A stretch of 64,000 nt of DNA from Aidingimonas lacisalsi. GTDB taxonomy: Bacteria > Pseudomonadota > Gammaproteobacteria > Pseudomonadales > Halomonadaceae. The DNA is taken from the NCBI RefSeq assembly GCF_008079445.1, contig NZ_VRYH01000009.1, forward strand, positions 1 through 64,000, given 5' to 3'. The notes beneath the pieces were generated by a model that saw nothing but the letters and a program-made list of their open reading frames with translations, had not been told where the DNA came from and searched no databases. A program made the translations under genes and the position numbers. Below are positions 41,762-51,285 of this stretch, one piece after another (positions within the stretch are counted from its first letter, which is position 1; every line of letters starts with the position of its first letter).

Positions 41762-42954
41762 GCCGTCGTCGTCTTTGGGTGCTGACATCTACACGGGCCG
41801 ATTACGGATTGTTGTATTGGTTGTTACGGGAGATCGATGGTGATGACGATCTGGAACTGCAACTCGCGGTGACGGGGTCTCATCTGTCAGCCGAGTTTGG
41901 TGAAACGGTCAAGGATATCGAGCGGGATGGTTTTCACGTGTATCGCCGCATGGAAATCCTGCTCTCCTCGGATACCCGGATTGCCATGACCAAGGCCATG
42001 GGGCTGGCGATGCTGTCCTGTGGTGAGGCTCTGGCCGAGGACCGGCCGGATATGGTGGTTCTGCTGGGTGACCGATTCGAGATCGTGCCGGTGGCATTGG
42101 CGGCCGTGACTCACGGGGTTCCCGTGGCGCATTTGCACGGCGGTGAGACGAGCCGTGGGGCACTGGATGACTACTTTCGCCATGCCGTGACCAAGCTGGC
42201 CAGCCTGCATTTTCCTGCCACTGAGACCTACCGCCGACGGATTCTGCAAATGGGAGAAAGTCCGGAAAGGGTCTACAACTACGGTGCGCCAGGCCTGGAT
42301 CACCTTCATCGCAGTGAACCGGTATCGCGTGAGGCCCTATCCGAGGTACTGGAACTGTCGCTCGACCGTCCCACCGCGATCGTGACTTACCATCCCGTCA
42401 CGATCGAGTCGGATCGTGCAACGGCGTCACCGGTATCCGCGCTGTTGGCGGCTCTCGATGCTCGCCCCGATCTTCAGGTCGTCTTTTCCAAGGCGAATGC
42501 CGATGCCAGAGGACGTGCCATCAATACGGTGCTGGCGCAGTGGTGTGAGGCGCATCCGGAACGCAGCCGTCTTTTCGACAATCTGGGCCAACGGCTCTAT
42601 CACGCCTGTCTGCATCATCTGGACCTGATGATCGGCAACTCCTCGAGCGGCCTGGTGGAAGCGCCGTCGTTCCGGCTGCCGGTCGTCAACGTGGGCAGTC
42701 GTCAGGAAGGCCGGCTGTTGGCCGACAATGTGATTTCGGTCGCCGATACCGTTGCGGCCATTTCACAGGGGATCGGCCAGGCGTTGGATCCGGCATTCCA
42801 GGCGAGTATCGCCGAGATGAGCAATCCCTATGACCATTTTGGCGATGGCAGCGCGTCGCGGCGGATCAAGGACGTTCTGAAACAGATACCGCTGGATGTC
42901 GCATTGATGAAAAAAGGGTTCGTCGACATGCCCGGGATAGCGGCACATGACTGA
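41758..42954 (+). CDS. legG: Hydrolysing NDP-GlcNAc-type 2-epimerase (NeuC/LegG family)
   Basis: Releases and epimerises the sugar for the synthase. The 398-residue GT-B-fold enzyme has STRADYGLLYWLLREI near the N-terminus, LLGDRFEIVPVALAA, AHLHGGETSRGALDD and the C-terminal GNSSSGLVEAPSF, which binds the nucleotide phosphates. The best start is the GTG at 41758, which overlaps the synthase stop (GTGA). The ATG-like longer frame is a TTG at 41743. Part of a tightly overlapping set. Confidence 0.9.
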   Translation: MSRRRLWVLTSTRADYGLLYWLLREIDGDDDLELQLAVTGSHLSAEFGETVKDIERDGFHVYRRMEILLSSDTRIAMTKAMGLAMLSCGEALAEDRPDMVVLLGDRFEIVPVALAAVTHGVPVAHLHGGETSRGALDDYFRHAVTKLASLHFPATETYRRRILQMGESPERVYNYGAPGLDHLHRSEPVSREALSEVLELSLDRPTAIVTYHPVTIESDRATASPVSALLAALDARPDLQVVFSKANADARGRAINTVLAQWCEAHPERSRLFDNLGQRLYHACLHHLDLMIGNSSSGLVEAPSFRLPVVNVGSRQEGRLLADNVISVADTVAAISQGIGQALDPAFQASIAEMSNPYDHFGDGSASRRIKDVLKQIPLDVALMKKGFVDMPGIAAHD

Positions 42955-42967
42955 GCGAGGGGATACG

Positions 42968-44032
42968 ATGACAGGCCTTGATGCACTAATGATCGATGCA
43001 CAGCGCAAGGTACTGGATGCGTTGCATCAATTGGAGGAGACGCGGCGCAAGATTCTCTTCGTGATCGACGAGGAGCAACGTCTGGCAGGTAGCCTGACGG
43101 ATGGGGATGTCAGACGCTGGATTCTCGGCGGTGGCAATCTGGACAGTGTCGTCGGTGACGTTTGTAATCGCGTTCCTCTCTCGGTAGATCCGCATGCCAC
43201 TCTGGACGTGATCCGACAGCTCATGTCGACGCACAAGATCCATTCCGTGCCGGTCTTGGATGTTCAGGGCAAGATCGTCGACATTCTCTTTCAGGAAAAT
43301 GTATGCCAGGACGCCACCATCGAGCCACATCGAGCGCCACTGGCCATGCCGGTGGTGGTGATGGCTGGCGGCAAGGGGACCCGGCTGGCTCCGTTTACCA
43401 GCGTGCTGCCCAAGCCCTTGATTCCGGTGGGCGAGAAAACCGCCATCGAGGTGATCCTCGATTCATTCGTCGAGCACGGCGTTGATGATTTCTACTTGTC
43501 GGTGAATTACAAGTCGAAACTGATACAGGCCTATTTCGAAGAGCTGGACCCGCCTTATCGCCTCAGCTATGTCCATGAGGACCAGCCGCTGGGGACGGGA
43601 GGAGGGCTGCATGCCCTGATCGGCAGGTTCGACGGTGATCTGATCGTGACCAACTGCGATGTCATAATCAAGGCCGATTACCACGCGCTGGTGGAGCATC
43701 ATCGCGACGAGGGCAACGACATTACCATGGTGGTATCGCTACGCCATTACGATATTCCCTATGGGATTTGCGATATCGTCGATAACGGACAGTTGTGTTC
43801 GATGCGCGAGAAACCGCATTACAACTTCCTGGTCAATACGGGGCTTTATGTCCTTCACGCCTCTGTACTCGAGTTGATTCCTGAAAACCGGTTCTACCAT
43901 CTCACCGACCTGATCGATGATGTGAAAGCCCAGGGTGGCCGGGTTGGTGTCTATCCCATCAGCGATAAAGCGTGGCTGGATACCGGTGAGTGGCAGCAGT
44001 ACTGCGAGACCATGGCACAACTGCGTTCCTGA
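42968..44032 (+). CDS. ptmE: PtmE-like nucleotidyltransferase with CBS pair
   Basis: A 354-residue protein with two N-terminal CBS domains (about 8-115), then a sugar nucleotidyltransferase domain with VVVMAGGKGTRLAPFTSVLP near residue 130. In Campylobacter PtmE makes the GDP-hexosamine that feeds LegB, distinguishing legionaminic acid (GDP-linked) from sialic or pseudaminic acid (UDP-linked) pathways. CBS domains suggest adenylate-type regulation. The ATG at 42968 with GAGGGG is preferred over the one at 42947, which lies inside the previous gene. Confidence 0.88.
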   Translation: MTGLDALMIDAQRKVLDALHQLEETRRKILFVIDEEQRLAGSLTDGDVRRWILGGGNLDSVVGDVCNRVPLSVDPHATLDVIRQLMSTHKIHSVPVLDVQGKIVDILFQENVCQDATIEPHRAPLAMPVVVMAGGKGTRLAPFTSVLPKPLIPVGEKTAIEVILDSFVEHGVDDFYLSVNYKSKLIQAYFEELDPPYRLSYVHEDQPLGTGGGLHALIGRFDGDLIVTNCDVIIKADYHALVEHHRDEGNDITMVVSLRHYDIPYGICDIVDNGQLCSMREKPHYNFLVNTGLYVLHASVLELIPENRFYHLTDLIDDVKAQGGRVGVYPISDKAWLDTGEWQQYCETMAQLRS

Positions 44033-44074
44033 CGCCGTGTCGCTACCTTTCCCATTGATTTCTGGTTCCCCCTC

Positions 44075-44791
44075 ATGATCGACAGTCATCGTGTCATTGC
44101 CATGATTCCCGCCCGAGGCGGCAGCAAGAGCATCCCCGGCAAGAACATCCGCCTGCTTGGTGACAAGCCATTGATGGCCTGGGCGGTGGAAACGGCCTTG
44201 AGCGTCGATGAAATCGATCGTGTCATCGTGTCTACGGACAGTGAGGCGATTGCCGAGGTGGCGAGGATGTATGGGGCGGAGGTTTATGAGCGTCCCGGCC
44301 ACTTGGCGACGGATACGGCCTTGGTACTTGAAACGGTTCGCGATTTGATGGGTCGGTTACGCGCGCGAGGAGAGTCCGCGCTCTATGGGGTTCTCTTGGA
44401 GCCGACCGCGCCGTTTCGGCGCCCGGAGGATATCCGGGCTTGTTTACAACGTTTGCACGAGGAAGGCCTCGATTCCGTGGCGACCTTCAAACCTGTGGAT
44501 CTCAATCCACACCGGGCCTGGCGTTTGGAAAACGGGGAGCCTCAGCCGTTCATAGATGGCAGCATTCCTTGGTTACCTCGGCAGCAACTTCCAGAAGCGT
44601 ATCAGTTGAGTGGCGAGGTGTACGCTTTCCGTGTCGCTAGTCTCGATTTGACACAGCAGGGGATGCTGTTCGGTCGGATGGGAGCAGTGGTCGTCGACGG
44701 TAAGTCTTCATTGGATATCGATGATGAGCACGATTTCCGTCTCGCAGAGTGGATGATCAGGGAGGAGCGGCATGAATCGATCACTGCATGA
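44075..44791 (+). CDS. legF: CMP-nonulosonic acid synthetase (NeuA/LegF family)
   Basis: Activates the nine-carbon acid with CTP. The 238-residue enzyme has the signature [19 protein letters not shown] near residues 11-29, STDSEAIAE, and the catalytic region with ALVLETV and EPTAPFR. CMP-activated product would be the donor for the putative transferase encoded at 56891. Starts 42 bases after ptmE. Its end overlaps the next gene by 20 bases. Confidence 0.9.
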   Translation: MIDSHRVIAMIPARGGSKSIPGKNIRLLGDKPLMAWAVETALSVDEIDRVIVSTDSEAIAEVARMYGAEVYERPGHLATDTALVLETVRDLMGRLRARGESALYGVLLEPTAPFRRPEDIRACLQRLHEEGLDSVATFKPVDLNPHRAWRLENGEPQPFIDGSIPWLPRQQLPEAYQLSGEVYAFRVASLDLTQQGMLFGRMGAVVVDGKSSLDIDDEHDFRLAEWMIREERHESITA

Positions 44792-45569
44792 CTTGTTTGA
44801 CCTGTCCGGGCGCACGGCACTGATAACAGGAGGAGCCGGCCATCTTGGCAGTGCCATGGCGGAAGCTCTGGCCGAGCAAGGAGCCAATGTGGTGCTGGCT
44901 AGCCGCGACGTCGCCCATTGCGACGATGTGCTCAGGCAGCTTCGCGACCTGGCACCGGATAGCCGTCACCTGGTGTTGCCGCTGGATGTCACTGACCGGT
45001 CTTCGGTGCAACGCTGTGCAGAGACACTTCGTGAGCATTCTGGACGACTCGATATCCTCGTCAACAATGCCTGGTCAGGCAAGAAGAACAGCTGGCAGAG
45101 CATCGACGAAGATGACTGGTATCACGATGTCGATATCAGTCTCAACTCGGTGTTTCGGATGGTGAAGGAGTGTTATCCGTTGCTCAAGGAAAGCTCGGGA
45201 TGCATCGTCAATATCGCCTCGATGTATGGTCATGTCGCCCCCGACTATCGGCTCTACGAGGGCACGGATCACGCCAATCCGCCCAGCTACGGGGCAGCCA
45301 AGGCCGGAGTGCTCCAGTTCACGCGCTACCTCGCCAGTTTTCTCTCTCCCGATGCGATTCGTGTCAATGCCATTAGTCCGGGGGCCTTCCCGCATGCCAT
45401 CACCCAGGAGAATCGAGCATTCATGCAGCGCCTGGAGAACAAGGCGCCGGCGGGCCGGCTCGGTCATCCCCAGGATTTGAAAGGAGCTATTGCGCTTCTC
45501 GCCAGCGATGCCGGTGCCTACATGACTGGACAGAACCTGTGTGTCGATGGCGGATGGTCGGTCTGGTGA
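44772..45569 (+). CDS. ptmA: PtmA-like SDR (first of a paralogous pair)
   Basis: A 265-residue SDR resembling PtmA of flagellin-glycan loci. [15 protein letters not shown] is the NAD-binding loop. NNAWSG follows, and the catalytic Tyr-x-x-x-Lys is YGAAK. GGAGGAG lies directly upstream of the start, which sits inside the end of legF. It shares an LFDLSGR opening and YGH / RYLA segments with the SDR at 47692. The exact reaction is not established. In Campylobacter PtmA belongs to the hexosamine supply for legionaminic acid. Confidence 0.78.
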   Translation: MNRSLHDLFDLSGRTALITGGAGHLGSAMAEALAEQGANVVLASRDVAHCDDVLRQLRDLAPDSRHLVLPLDVTDRSSVQRCAETLREHSGRLDILVNNAWSGKKNSWQSIDEDDWYHDVDISLNSVFRMVKECYPLLKESSGCIVNIASMYGHVAPDYRLYEGTDHANPPSYGAAKAGVLQFTRYLASFLSPDAIRVNAISPGAFPHAITQENRAFMQRLENKAPAGRLGHPQDLKGAIALLASDAGAYMTGQNLCVDGGWSVW

Positions 45570-45580
45570 GGAACACTGGG

Positions 45581-46741
45581 ATGAACGTCTGTCTGGTCAA
45601 CGATACGTCCGATGATCCTAACTGGGGAGCCATCGCGACGTCTCAGGCGATGCGTGAGTTGATCCATGAGGCGGGTGGATCAGTGACCTCCACCTTGTAT
45701 CAATACCGTATCGGTTCTCCGCAACCGGACGATACGGTTGACACCGCTGAGTCAACGTCAGTCGATGGTGACAGAAAGAGCGTGGCTGATATCGCGCCAT
45801 GCGAGTGGGAAGCGTTCGACGAATGCGCGGCGCGCGTCCTGGATGGGGAGTGGTTTCCAGCGATCTATGGGGCATTGAGCGAATGCGATGTCGTACTGAT
45901 CAACGGTGAGGGGTGTATCTACGACCGAACGCGCCAGAGCCGCATGATCTACTTCATCGCTTATCTCGCCAAATGCTATCTGGGCAAACCCTCGGCCATC
46001 GTCAACCACAGTATCGTGATGAACGATCCCGTGTTGGTGGAAATTGCCGCGAATGTCTACCCGTATCTCGACGATATCGTCTTTCGCGAACCGGATTCGG
46101 CAATCGTCTGTCCCGGCGTGTCAGGGCATGTGGGGGCGGATGCCGCCTATATCCATTCGCCGAGACCGCTAGCGGCGTGGAACGGCACCTACGGTGACGG
46201 TTTTGATCCCGAACGGCCCTATGCATGTCTCGGCGGTGGGTCGGTATTTTTCCGTGGATTACGACCCGGGCACGATCCCTTGCCGGGTGTCATGCAGTTG
46301 TGCGAGCGATTGCGGGACGCTGTCGGGCAGATCGTGCTGACGGCCTCTTCCCACAAGGATTTGAGCCTCATGACTCCCGTGTCGAGAGAGCTCGGTCTGC
46401 CGCTGATCGATATCGATAACTGTGTGCAAGAGGCGGTCGATGTGCTGGGCCATGCCGGGGTCTATGTCGGAGCACGATGGCACCCCGGTATTTTCGCGCA
46501 TCGCGGCGGAACCCCGGTGATCGCCTGGACGGAGCATACGCCCAAGATGACGGCATTTCTCAAGCAGGCCGAATTGTCACAACGACCGTTCGATCCGTTT
46601 CTCATCGGGGAACAACTCGACGATATCGTAATGCTGGCGACCACTTACCTGGACGCAGGCGACGAACTCCGGGATCGACTGCGCGCCGGTGCGCAACGGC
46701 TGGAATACAAGACGCGTGACAATGTTCGTCTGCTCGGTTGA
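45581..46741 (+). CDS. Polysaccharide pyruvyl transferase family protein
   Basis: A 386-residue protein with a two-lobed GT-B-like fold. It shows NDTSDDPNWGAIATSQAM at the N-terminus, VLINGEGCIYDRTRQSRM around residues 107-124, a central CPGVSGHVGADAAY, and the C-terminal GARWHPGIFAHRGGTPVIAW. Family members ketal-link pyruvate to sugars or transfer glycosyl-like groups. The ATG at 45581 is preferred, since GAGGA precedes it and the longer frame lies inside the SDR gene. It might decorate the nonulosonate glycan. Confidence 0.75.
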   Translation: MNVCLVNDTSDDPNWGAIATSQAMRELIHEAGGSVTSTLYQYRIGSPQPDDTVDTAESTSVDGDRKSVADIAPCEWEAFDECAARVLDGEWFPAIYGALSECDVVLINGEGCIYDRTRQSRMIYFIAYLAKCYLGKPSAIVNHSIVMNDPVLVEIAANVYPYLDDIVFREPDSAIVCPGVSGHVGADAAYIHSPRPLAAWNGTYGDGFDPERPYACLGGGSVFFRGLRPGHDPLPGVMQLCERLRDAVGQIVLTASSHKDLSLMTPVSRELGLPLIDIDNCVQEAVDVLGHAGVYVGARWHPGIFAHRGGTPVIAWTEHTPKMTAFLKQAELSQRPFDPFLIGEQLDDIVMLATTYLDAGDELRDRLRAGAQRLEYKTRDNVRLLG

Positions 46742-46784
46742 ACACCAGTTTTTCTCTCAATAGCCCTGAAAGCAGGTTATTTCC

Positions 46785-47711
46785 ATGGTCACACGAGTCG
46801 GTATGCTAGGCGTGAGCGAAGGTAACGGTCACCCCTTTTCGTTCGCCACGATCATCAACGGTTACCGTGGTCACGGTCTTAAAGAGGCCGGTTGGCCGGG
46901 AATCGATGACTATGTGCGCCGCCGCCATGACTCGGAGTTTGGGGTCGGCGATATGCGTGTGACTCATGCCTGGACGCAGGAGAGCGAACAAACGTCAGTC
47001 CTGTGTGAAGCTACCGGCATTCCCAATGCGATGAAATCGGTCAGGGACATGATCGGTGAGGTGGATGCCGTAATCATTGCTCGTGATGATCCCGAGAGTC
47101 ATCGAGAACTGGCGATCCCCTTTCTGGAGGCCGGTATCCCGGTGTTCATCGACAAACCCCTGACGCTGGATCCCGATGACTTGAGAGATTTTCTCCCTTA
47201 TCTCCAGCAGGGAAAGCTGATGTCGTGCTCGGGCATGCGCTATGCGAAGGAACTGGATGCCATTCGTGACGGCCAGGTGGAGCATGGCGATCTGAAAGTC
47301 GTACGCGGCACGATCGTCAAGGATTGGGCCCGCTATGGCATCCATCTGCTGGACGCGATCCTGCCGCTGTTACCGGCCCGCCCGCTGGCAGTGACACCGT
47401 TGCCGGGTCGGCACGAGTCGGTGCTGGTCACCTTGGCGGATGGTTTGAGCCTGACTCTGGATGCGCTGGGAGACGCGCCGGCCACCTTTCGTATCGAATT
47501 GATGGGAAGTCGAGCCATTAGCCGAGTCGACATAGCCGATAACTTTTCGATGTTTCGTCGTACGCTCTGGGAGTTCCAGCGCATGATCGTCGATCGACGC
47601 CCCCCGATTCCGGTGACGACGACCCTCGACTCCGTGCTCACCCTGATCGCCGGGCAACGGGCGCTATCCACTCGCAAGGAGGTTGCACTGGATGACTTCG
47701 ACCTATCGTGA
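46785..47711 (+). CDS. Gfo/Idh/MocA family oxidoreductase
   Basis: A 308-residue NAD(P)-dependent sugar oxidoreductase. An unusual N-terminal stretch (VGMLGVSEGNGHPFSFATII) replaces the usual GxGxxG loop. DAVIIARDDPESH, VFIDKPLT (the variant EKP motif) and WARYGIHLLD with a catalytic His follow. It stands between the pyruvyltransferase-family gene and the second PtmA-like SDR and overlaps the latter by 20 bases. A role in modifying the nonulosonate or its precursor is inferred. Confidence 0.78.
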   Translation: MVTRVGMLGVSEGNGHPFSFATIINGYRGHGLKEAGWPGIDDYVRRRHDSEFGVGDMRVTHAWTQESEQTSVLCEATGIPNAMKSVRDMIGEVDAVIIARDDPESHRELAIPFLEAGIPVFIDKPLTLDPDDLRDFLPYLQQGKLMSCSGMRYAKELDAIRDGQVEHGDLKVVRGTIVKDWARYGIHLLDAILPLLPARPLAVTPLPGRHESVLVTLADGLSLTLDALGDAPATFRIELMGSRAISRVDIADNFSMFRRTLWEFQRMIVDRRPPIPVTTTLDSVLTLIAGQRALSTRKEVALDDFDLS

Positions 47712-48516
47712 CCTGTTCGATCTGAGCGGTCGTGTCGCCATCGTCACTGGAGGGGCCGGCATCCTGGGGCGTCATTTCTGTCTAGGGTTGGCTGAGCATG
47801 GCGCCAATGTCGTCGTGGCCGATGTGGATGGCGGGGCGGCGGAGGCCTATGCCGGTGAGCTGGAAAGCAAGACGGGCGTGTCCTGTATCGGCATGGCGTG
47901 TGATGTGGCTTGCGAGTCGTCGGTGGAACGCCTGGCGGCAGCCACTCTGGAACATTTCGGCAGGATCGATGTGCTGCACAACAATGCGGCGAGTAAATCC
48001 GACGATCTCGAGGCATTCTTCGCACCGGTCGAAGAGTACAGTCTAGCCGAGTGGCGCAAGATCATGGCGGTCAATCTGGATGGGGTCTTCCTGGTCTCCC
48101 GGACGGTCGGCAAGCGCATGATCGAGCTGGGCCGGGGTGGCAGCATCATTCATACTGGCTCCATCTACGGGCATCTGGGCAGCGACTCACGTATCTACGA
48201 AGGGTCGGAGTATCTGGGAACGGCGATCAACACGCCACCCGTCTATGCGGCGTCCAAAGCCGGTGTCGCGGGTTTGGCGCGCTATCTGGCCACTCAGTGG
48301 GCCACTCACGGCATTCGTGTCAATACGCTGGTGCCGGGCGGTGTGGAAAGCGGCCAGAACGATATCTTTCAGTCGCGCTATTCGCAGCGAGTGCCGCTGG
48401 GGCGCATGGCGCAAGTCGGCGATCTGGTCGGGGCGTCGATCTATCTCGCCTCGGAAGCCTCTCGTTACGTTACCGGCCAATCGCTGTTCGTCGATGGTGG
48501 TTTGAGCGCCTGGTAA
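47692..48516 (+). CDS. PtmA-like SDR (second of the pair)
   Basis: A 274-residue SDR with TGGAGILGRHFCLGL, NNAAS and the catalytic YAASK. AAGGAGG lies nine bases upstream of the ATG at 47692, which is within the end of the oxidoreductase gene. It resembles the SDR at 44772 (DLFDLSGR opening, YEGS/YEGT segment and ARYLA), so the two probably arose by duplication and now act on related sugars. Differences in the substrate loop suggest different substrates. Confidence 0.8.
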   Translation: MTSTYRDLFDLSGRVAIVTGGAGILGRHFCLGLAEHGANVVVADVDGGAAEAYAGELESKTGVSCIGMACDVACESSVERLAAATLEHFGRIDVLHNNAASKSDDLEAFFAPVEEYSLAEWRKIMAVNLDGVFLVSRTVGKRMIELGRGGSIIHTGSIYGHLGSDSRIYEGSEYLGTAINTPPVYAASKAGVAGLARYLATQWATHGIRVNTLVPGGVESGQNDIFQSRYSQRVPLGRMAQVGDLVGASIYLASEASRYVTGQSLFVDGGLSAW

Positions 48517-48542
48517 CCCTTTCTCGTGCAGGAGCAATCAGC

Positions 48543-49532
48543 ATGTCGCAGCCGTTGACCATCGTGATGTACCACTATGTCCGTCCGTTGCGGGACTCGC
48601 GTTACCCGTCCTTGAAAGCCCTGGACGTGCAAGACTTCGCAGGACAGCTCGATTATCTCCAGCAGCATTATTGTGTCGTGCGGATGGAAGACGTCATCGC
48701 TTCGGCCAAGGGAGAGGCTTCGCTTCCCGAGAACGCTGCACTGCTGACCTTCGATGATGGCTACCGTGATCATTACGACCATGTCTTTCCGTTATTGGTG
48801 GAGCGGGGCCTTCAGGGCAGCTTCTTCCCGCCTGCCAGTGCGATCAGGGAACGTCGGATGCTTGATGTCAATAAGATCCACTTCGTGCTTGCGTCGGTCG
48901 ATGATCATGCCCCGTTGGTCGATGCCGTATTCCGTTTCCTGGACACCTACCGCGAGAGATACGGGCTCGAGAGTAACGAGACCTATTACCAACGTCACTG
49001 CAAGGAAAGTCGCTACGACGGCCCTGAGGTGACCTTCATCAAGCGGCTGCTGCAAAAGGGGCTGCCAGAAGCGCTGAGAGCCGAGCTGGTCGATGCACTC
49101 TTTCACCGTTTCGTGACGGACGATGAAAGCGCATTCGCCGACGAGCTTTATATGAGCGTAGAAGAACTTCGCAAACTCCATGAGGGCGGCATGTACCTCG
49201 GTAGCCATGGTGACCGCCATGAATGGTTGAACACGTTGCCCGGTGAAGCGCAGCAACGGGAAATCGATGCCAGCTTGTCGTTTCTCGCCGAGTTGGGAAT
49301 CCAGAGTGATGACTGGGTCATGTGCTATCCATACGGCGGATACAATGACTCGCTGTTGGCAGTATTGCGTGATCGAGGCTGTGCATTGGGACTGACCGTC
49401 GAGGTAGGGGTGGCGGACTTAACTAAAAATGACTCATTGTTGCTCCCTCGGCTGGACACTAACGACTTGCCCATCGACGGTGAGGCATTGCCGAATAACG
49501 GGACGTGTAGCGCTATTACGACTTACAGCTAG
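48543..49532 (+). CDS. Polysaccharide deacetylase (NodB homology) family protein
   Basis: A 329-residue carbohydrate esterase 4-type protein without a signal peptide, so probably cytoplasmic. LLTFDDGYRDHYDHVF supplies the metal and base aspartates, GSHGDRHEWL the metal histidines, and CYPYGGYND the conserved tyrosine-proline stretch. A 120-residue insert lies between the first two motifs. It could deacetylate a sugar-nucleotide or lipid-linked precursor. The start at 48543 is chosen at the first ATG after the SDR stop, with AGGAG upstream. Confidence 0.83.
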   Translation: MSQPLTIVMYHYVRPLRDSRYPSLKALDVQDFAGQLDYLQQHYCVVRMEDVIASAKGEASLPENAALLTFDDGYRDHYDHVFPLLVERGLQGSFFPPASAIRERRMLDVNKIHFVLASVDDHAPLVDAVFRFLDTYRERYGLESNETYYQRHCKESRYDGPEVTFIKRLLQKGLPEALRAELVDALFHRFVTDDESAFADELYMSVEELRKLHEGGMYLGSHGDRHEWLNTLPGEAQQREIDASLSFLAELGIQSDDWVMCYPYGGYNDSLLAVLRDRGCALGLTVEVGVADLTKNDSLLLPRLDTNDLPIDGEALPNNGTCSAITTYS

Positions 49533-49578
49533 TTGTTATGTCTTGGATCACTCTGCCGAAGACGATAAGGGTATTGAT

Positions 49579-50868
49579 ATGAAAACGATGATCCAATTGT
49601 TAGATGACCTGACTCCCTTGAATCGTGTGATTTGCTCCAGCGACTACGATGATACGATCGAGTATCTAATGGATCTCCTGCCTTTCAAAGAACTCACTTA
49701 TCCCGCAAACGACAATTATAATGGATGGGTGATTCCGCCCAAATGGGATGTCAAGGCCGCTCACATCTATCATGGGAGTGAAATGATATACGACGGTCGT
49801 TGGCACCCCATGGCGGTCATGGCCCTGTCGGCACCGTTCAAAGGCATAGTCACGCGTGAAGAGCTGTGCAAGCATCTGCACTTCGATCATCGCTTCGACG
49901 ACCGGATACCCTTCCACTTCCGTCAGCTCTTCACCAGCTGGAAGCGGGACTGGGGGTTCTGTGTTACCAAAGCGTTCTATGACTCGCTGCCGCCGGGCGA
50001 CTATGACGTCCTGATCGAGACCGAGGAAGCGCCCGGGCCCTTGCGGGTGCTCGACTATCACCTGCCCGGCAAGCTTGACGACACCATCGTTTTCGGTGCC
50101 AACCTCGATCACCCCGGGGTCGCCAACGATGGCGTGTCCGGCGTGGCCGTGGGCGTTGCGCTCTTTGATATGCTGCGTAAGCGTGATCTAAAGTTCAGTT
50201 ATCGGTTGGTGCTGGCTCCGGGGATCATGGGTAATGAGTATTATCTAGGTAGGATGCCGGAGAAAGAAAGAGAGATACTCTTGGAAGGAGTCATGCTGGA
50301 GATGCTGGGATCTCCGACGCCGTTGAACCTGCAACTATCGAGAAGCCAAAACAGCAATATCGAACTTGCACTGCAGGAAGCTCTCGGTAACGGTTCGATT
50401 GAGCACCGTGTGGGGGAATTTGAAAGCCTGTTGCTCAATGATGAGTATATCTGGGAGGCCTACGGTGTACCGATGTCGTCTCTCTCACGCTTCCCTTATC
50501 CTGAGTACCACACCGATGCCGATAATGTGGCATTGATGAGCGAGGGGCGGCTTTCCGAGGCCCTGACCCTGATCGAGGCGGCGATCGACAATCTCGAGGT
50601 ATCACCCGTTATCAAGAAAAAGTTCATGGGCAATATCTGCCTGTCCAACCCCGACTACGACCTCTATATTGATCCGGGCCAGGTAGCATTCGGCGATCAG
50701 CTGGACGACACTAGACGCCGCAAGCGCATGCTGATGGATATCATTCCAACAATCAGCAGGCCCACCACTACCAGGCAACTAGCCATGGAAGTGGGGCTAC
50801 CGAAGCAAACGGTGGAGCAATATATCAGAGCTTGGCAGGAATGCGGGCTTTTGGAGGTGAGCGCTTGA
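49579..50868 (+). CDS. DUF4910/DUF2172 aminopeptidase-like protein with winged helix
   Basis: A 429-residue protein of the M28-like group carrying a DUF2172/DUF4910 core. LDHPGVANDGVSGVAVG supplies the metal-ligand His and Asp, and GNEYYLG the catalytic acid region. A C-terminal winged helix lies at about residues 365-429 (MLMDIIPTISRPTTTRQLAM onward). Such proteins recur in surface-glycan and flagellin-modification loci but have no settled role. Amide or ester hydrolysis of an acylated amino sugar is conceivable. The start at 49579 has AAGGG upstream. Confidence 0.78.
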   Translation: MKTMIQLLDDLTPLNRVICSSDYDDTIEYLMDLLPFKELTYPANDNYNGWVIPPKWDVKAAHIYHGSEMIYDGRWHPMAVMALSAPFKGIVTREELCKHLHFDHRFDDRIPFHFRQLFTSWKRDWGFCVTKAFYDSLPPGDYDVLIETEEAPGPLRVLDYHLPGKLDDTIVFGANLDHPGVANDGVSGVAVGVALFDMLRKRDLKFSYRLVLAPGIMGNEYYLGRMPEKEREILLEGVMLEMLGSPTPLNLQLSRSQNSNIELALQEALGNGSIEHRVGEFESLLLNDEYIWEAYGVPMSSLSRFPYPEYHTDADNVALMSEGRLSEALTLIEAAIDNLEVSPVIKKKFMGNICLSNPDYDLYIDPGQVAFGDQLDDTRRRKRMLMDIIPTISRPTTTRQLAMEVGLPKQTVEQYIRAWQECGLLEVSA

Positions 50869-51285
50869 GAGCGCCAAGTACCTTCGGCCGGCTTGCTGTG
50901 ATACTGCTCGTCACGAAGCCTAGTGATTGACATACCCACAATTTATTAATCAACTTGGTGCTAGAGCAATACTAGTGCTTTAGCGAAAATTACTGAACAA
51001 TAAGCTTTGAATGTTATTCATCATTTTTCGTAATGCAAACCGTTACTTTCTTGCAGAAGTTAGGATTGGTTAAATTTTATTGTATAAAAAACACCAACGA
51101 TAGTATATGTTAAGATCTGGCTGCGGAAAAGAGCTGTTACAATATTGGTACACATATATGAAATTTTCGAAGCTTTGGTGAATTTTGTCACTATTATAAT
51201 CTCTTTAAAGGTAGTCATAAATTAGAATCTGAAGGTCGGTTTTTAAGTTACCATAATTATTATTTATTTTTTATAGGAAATTGCT
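50869..51285. other. AT-rich intergenic stretch at the edge of the imported block
   Basis: About 417 bases with no supported gene. Base composition falls sharply to AT-rich from about 50935. No repeat, terminator or attachment site was recognised. Confidence 0.6.

Noticed and set aside
48051-48542. Extension of the deacetylase frame back over the second PtmA-like SDR
   Set aside because: It is out of frame with a clear SDR, lacks domain content, and the ATG at 48543 follows AGGAG.
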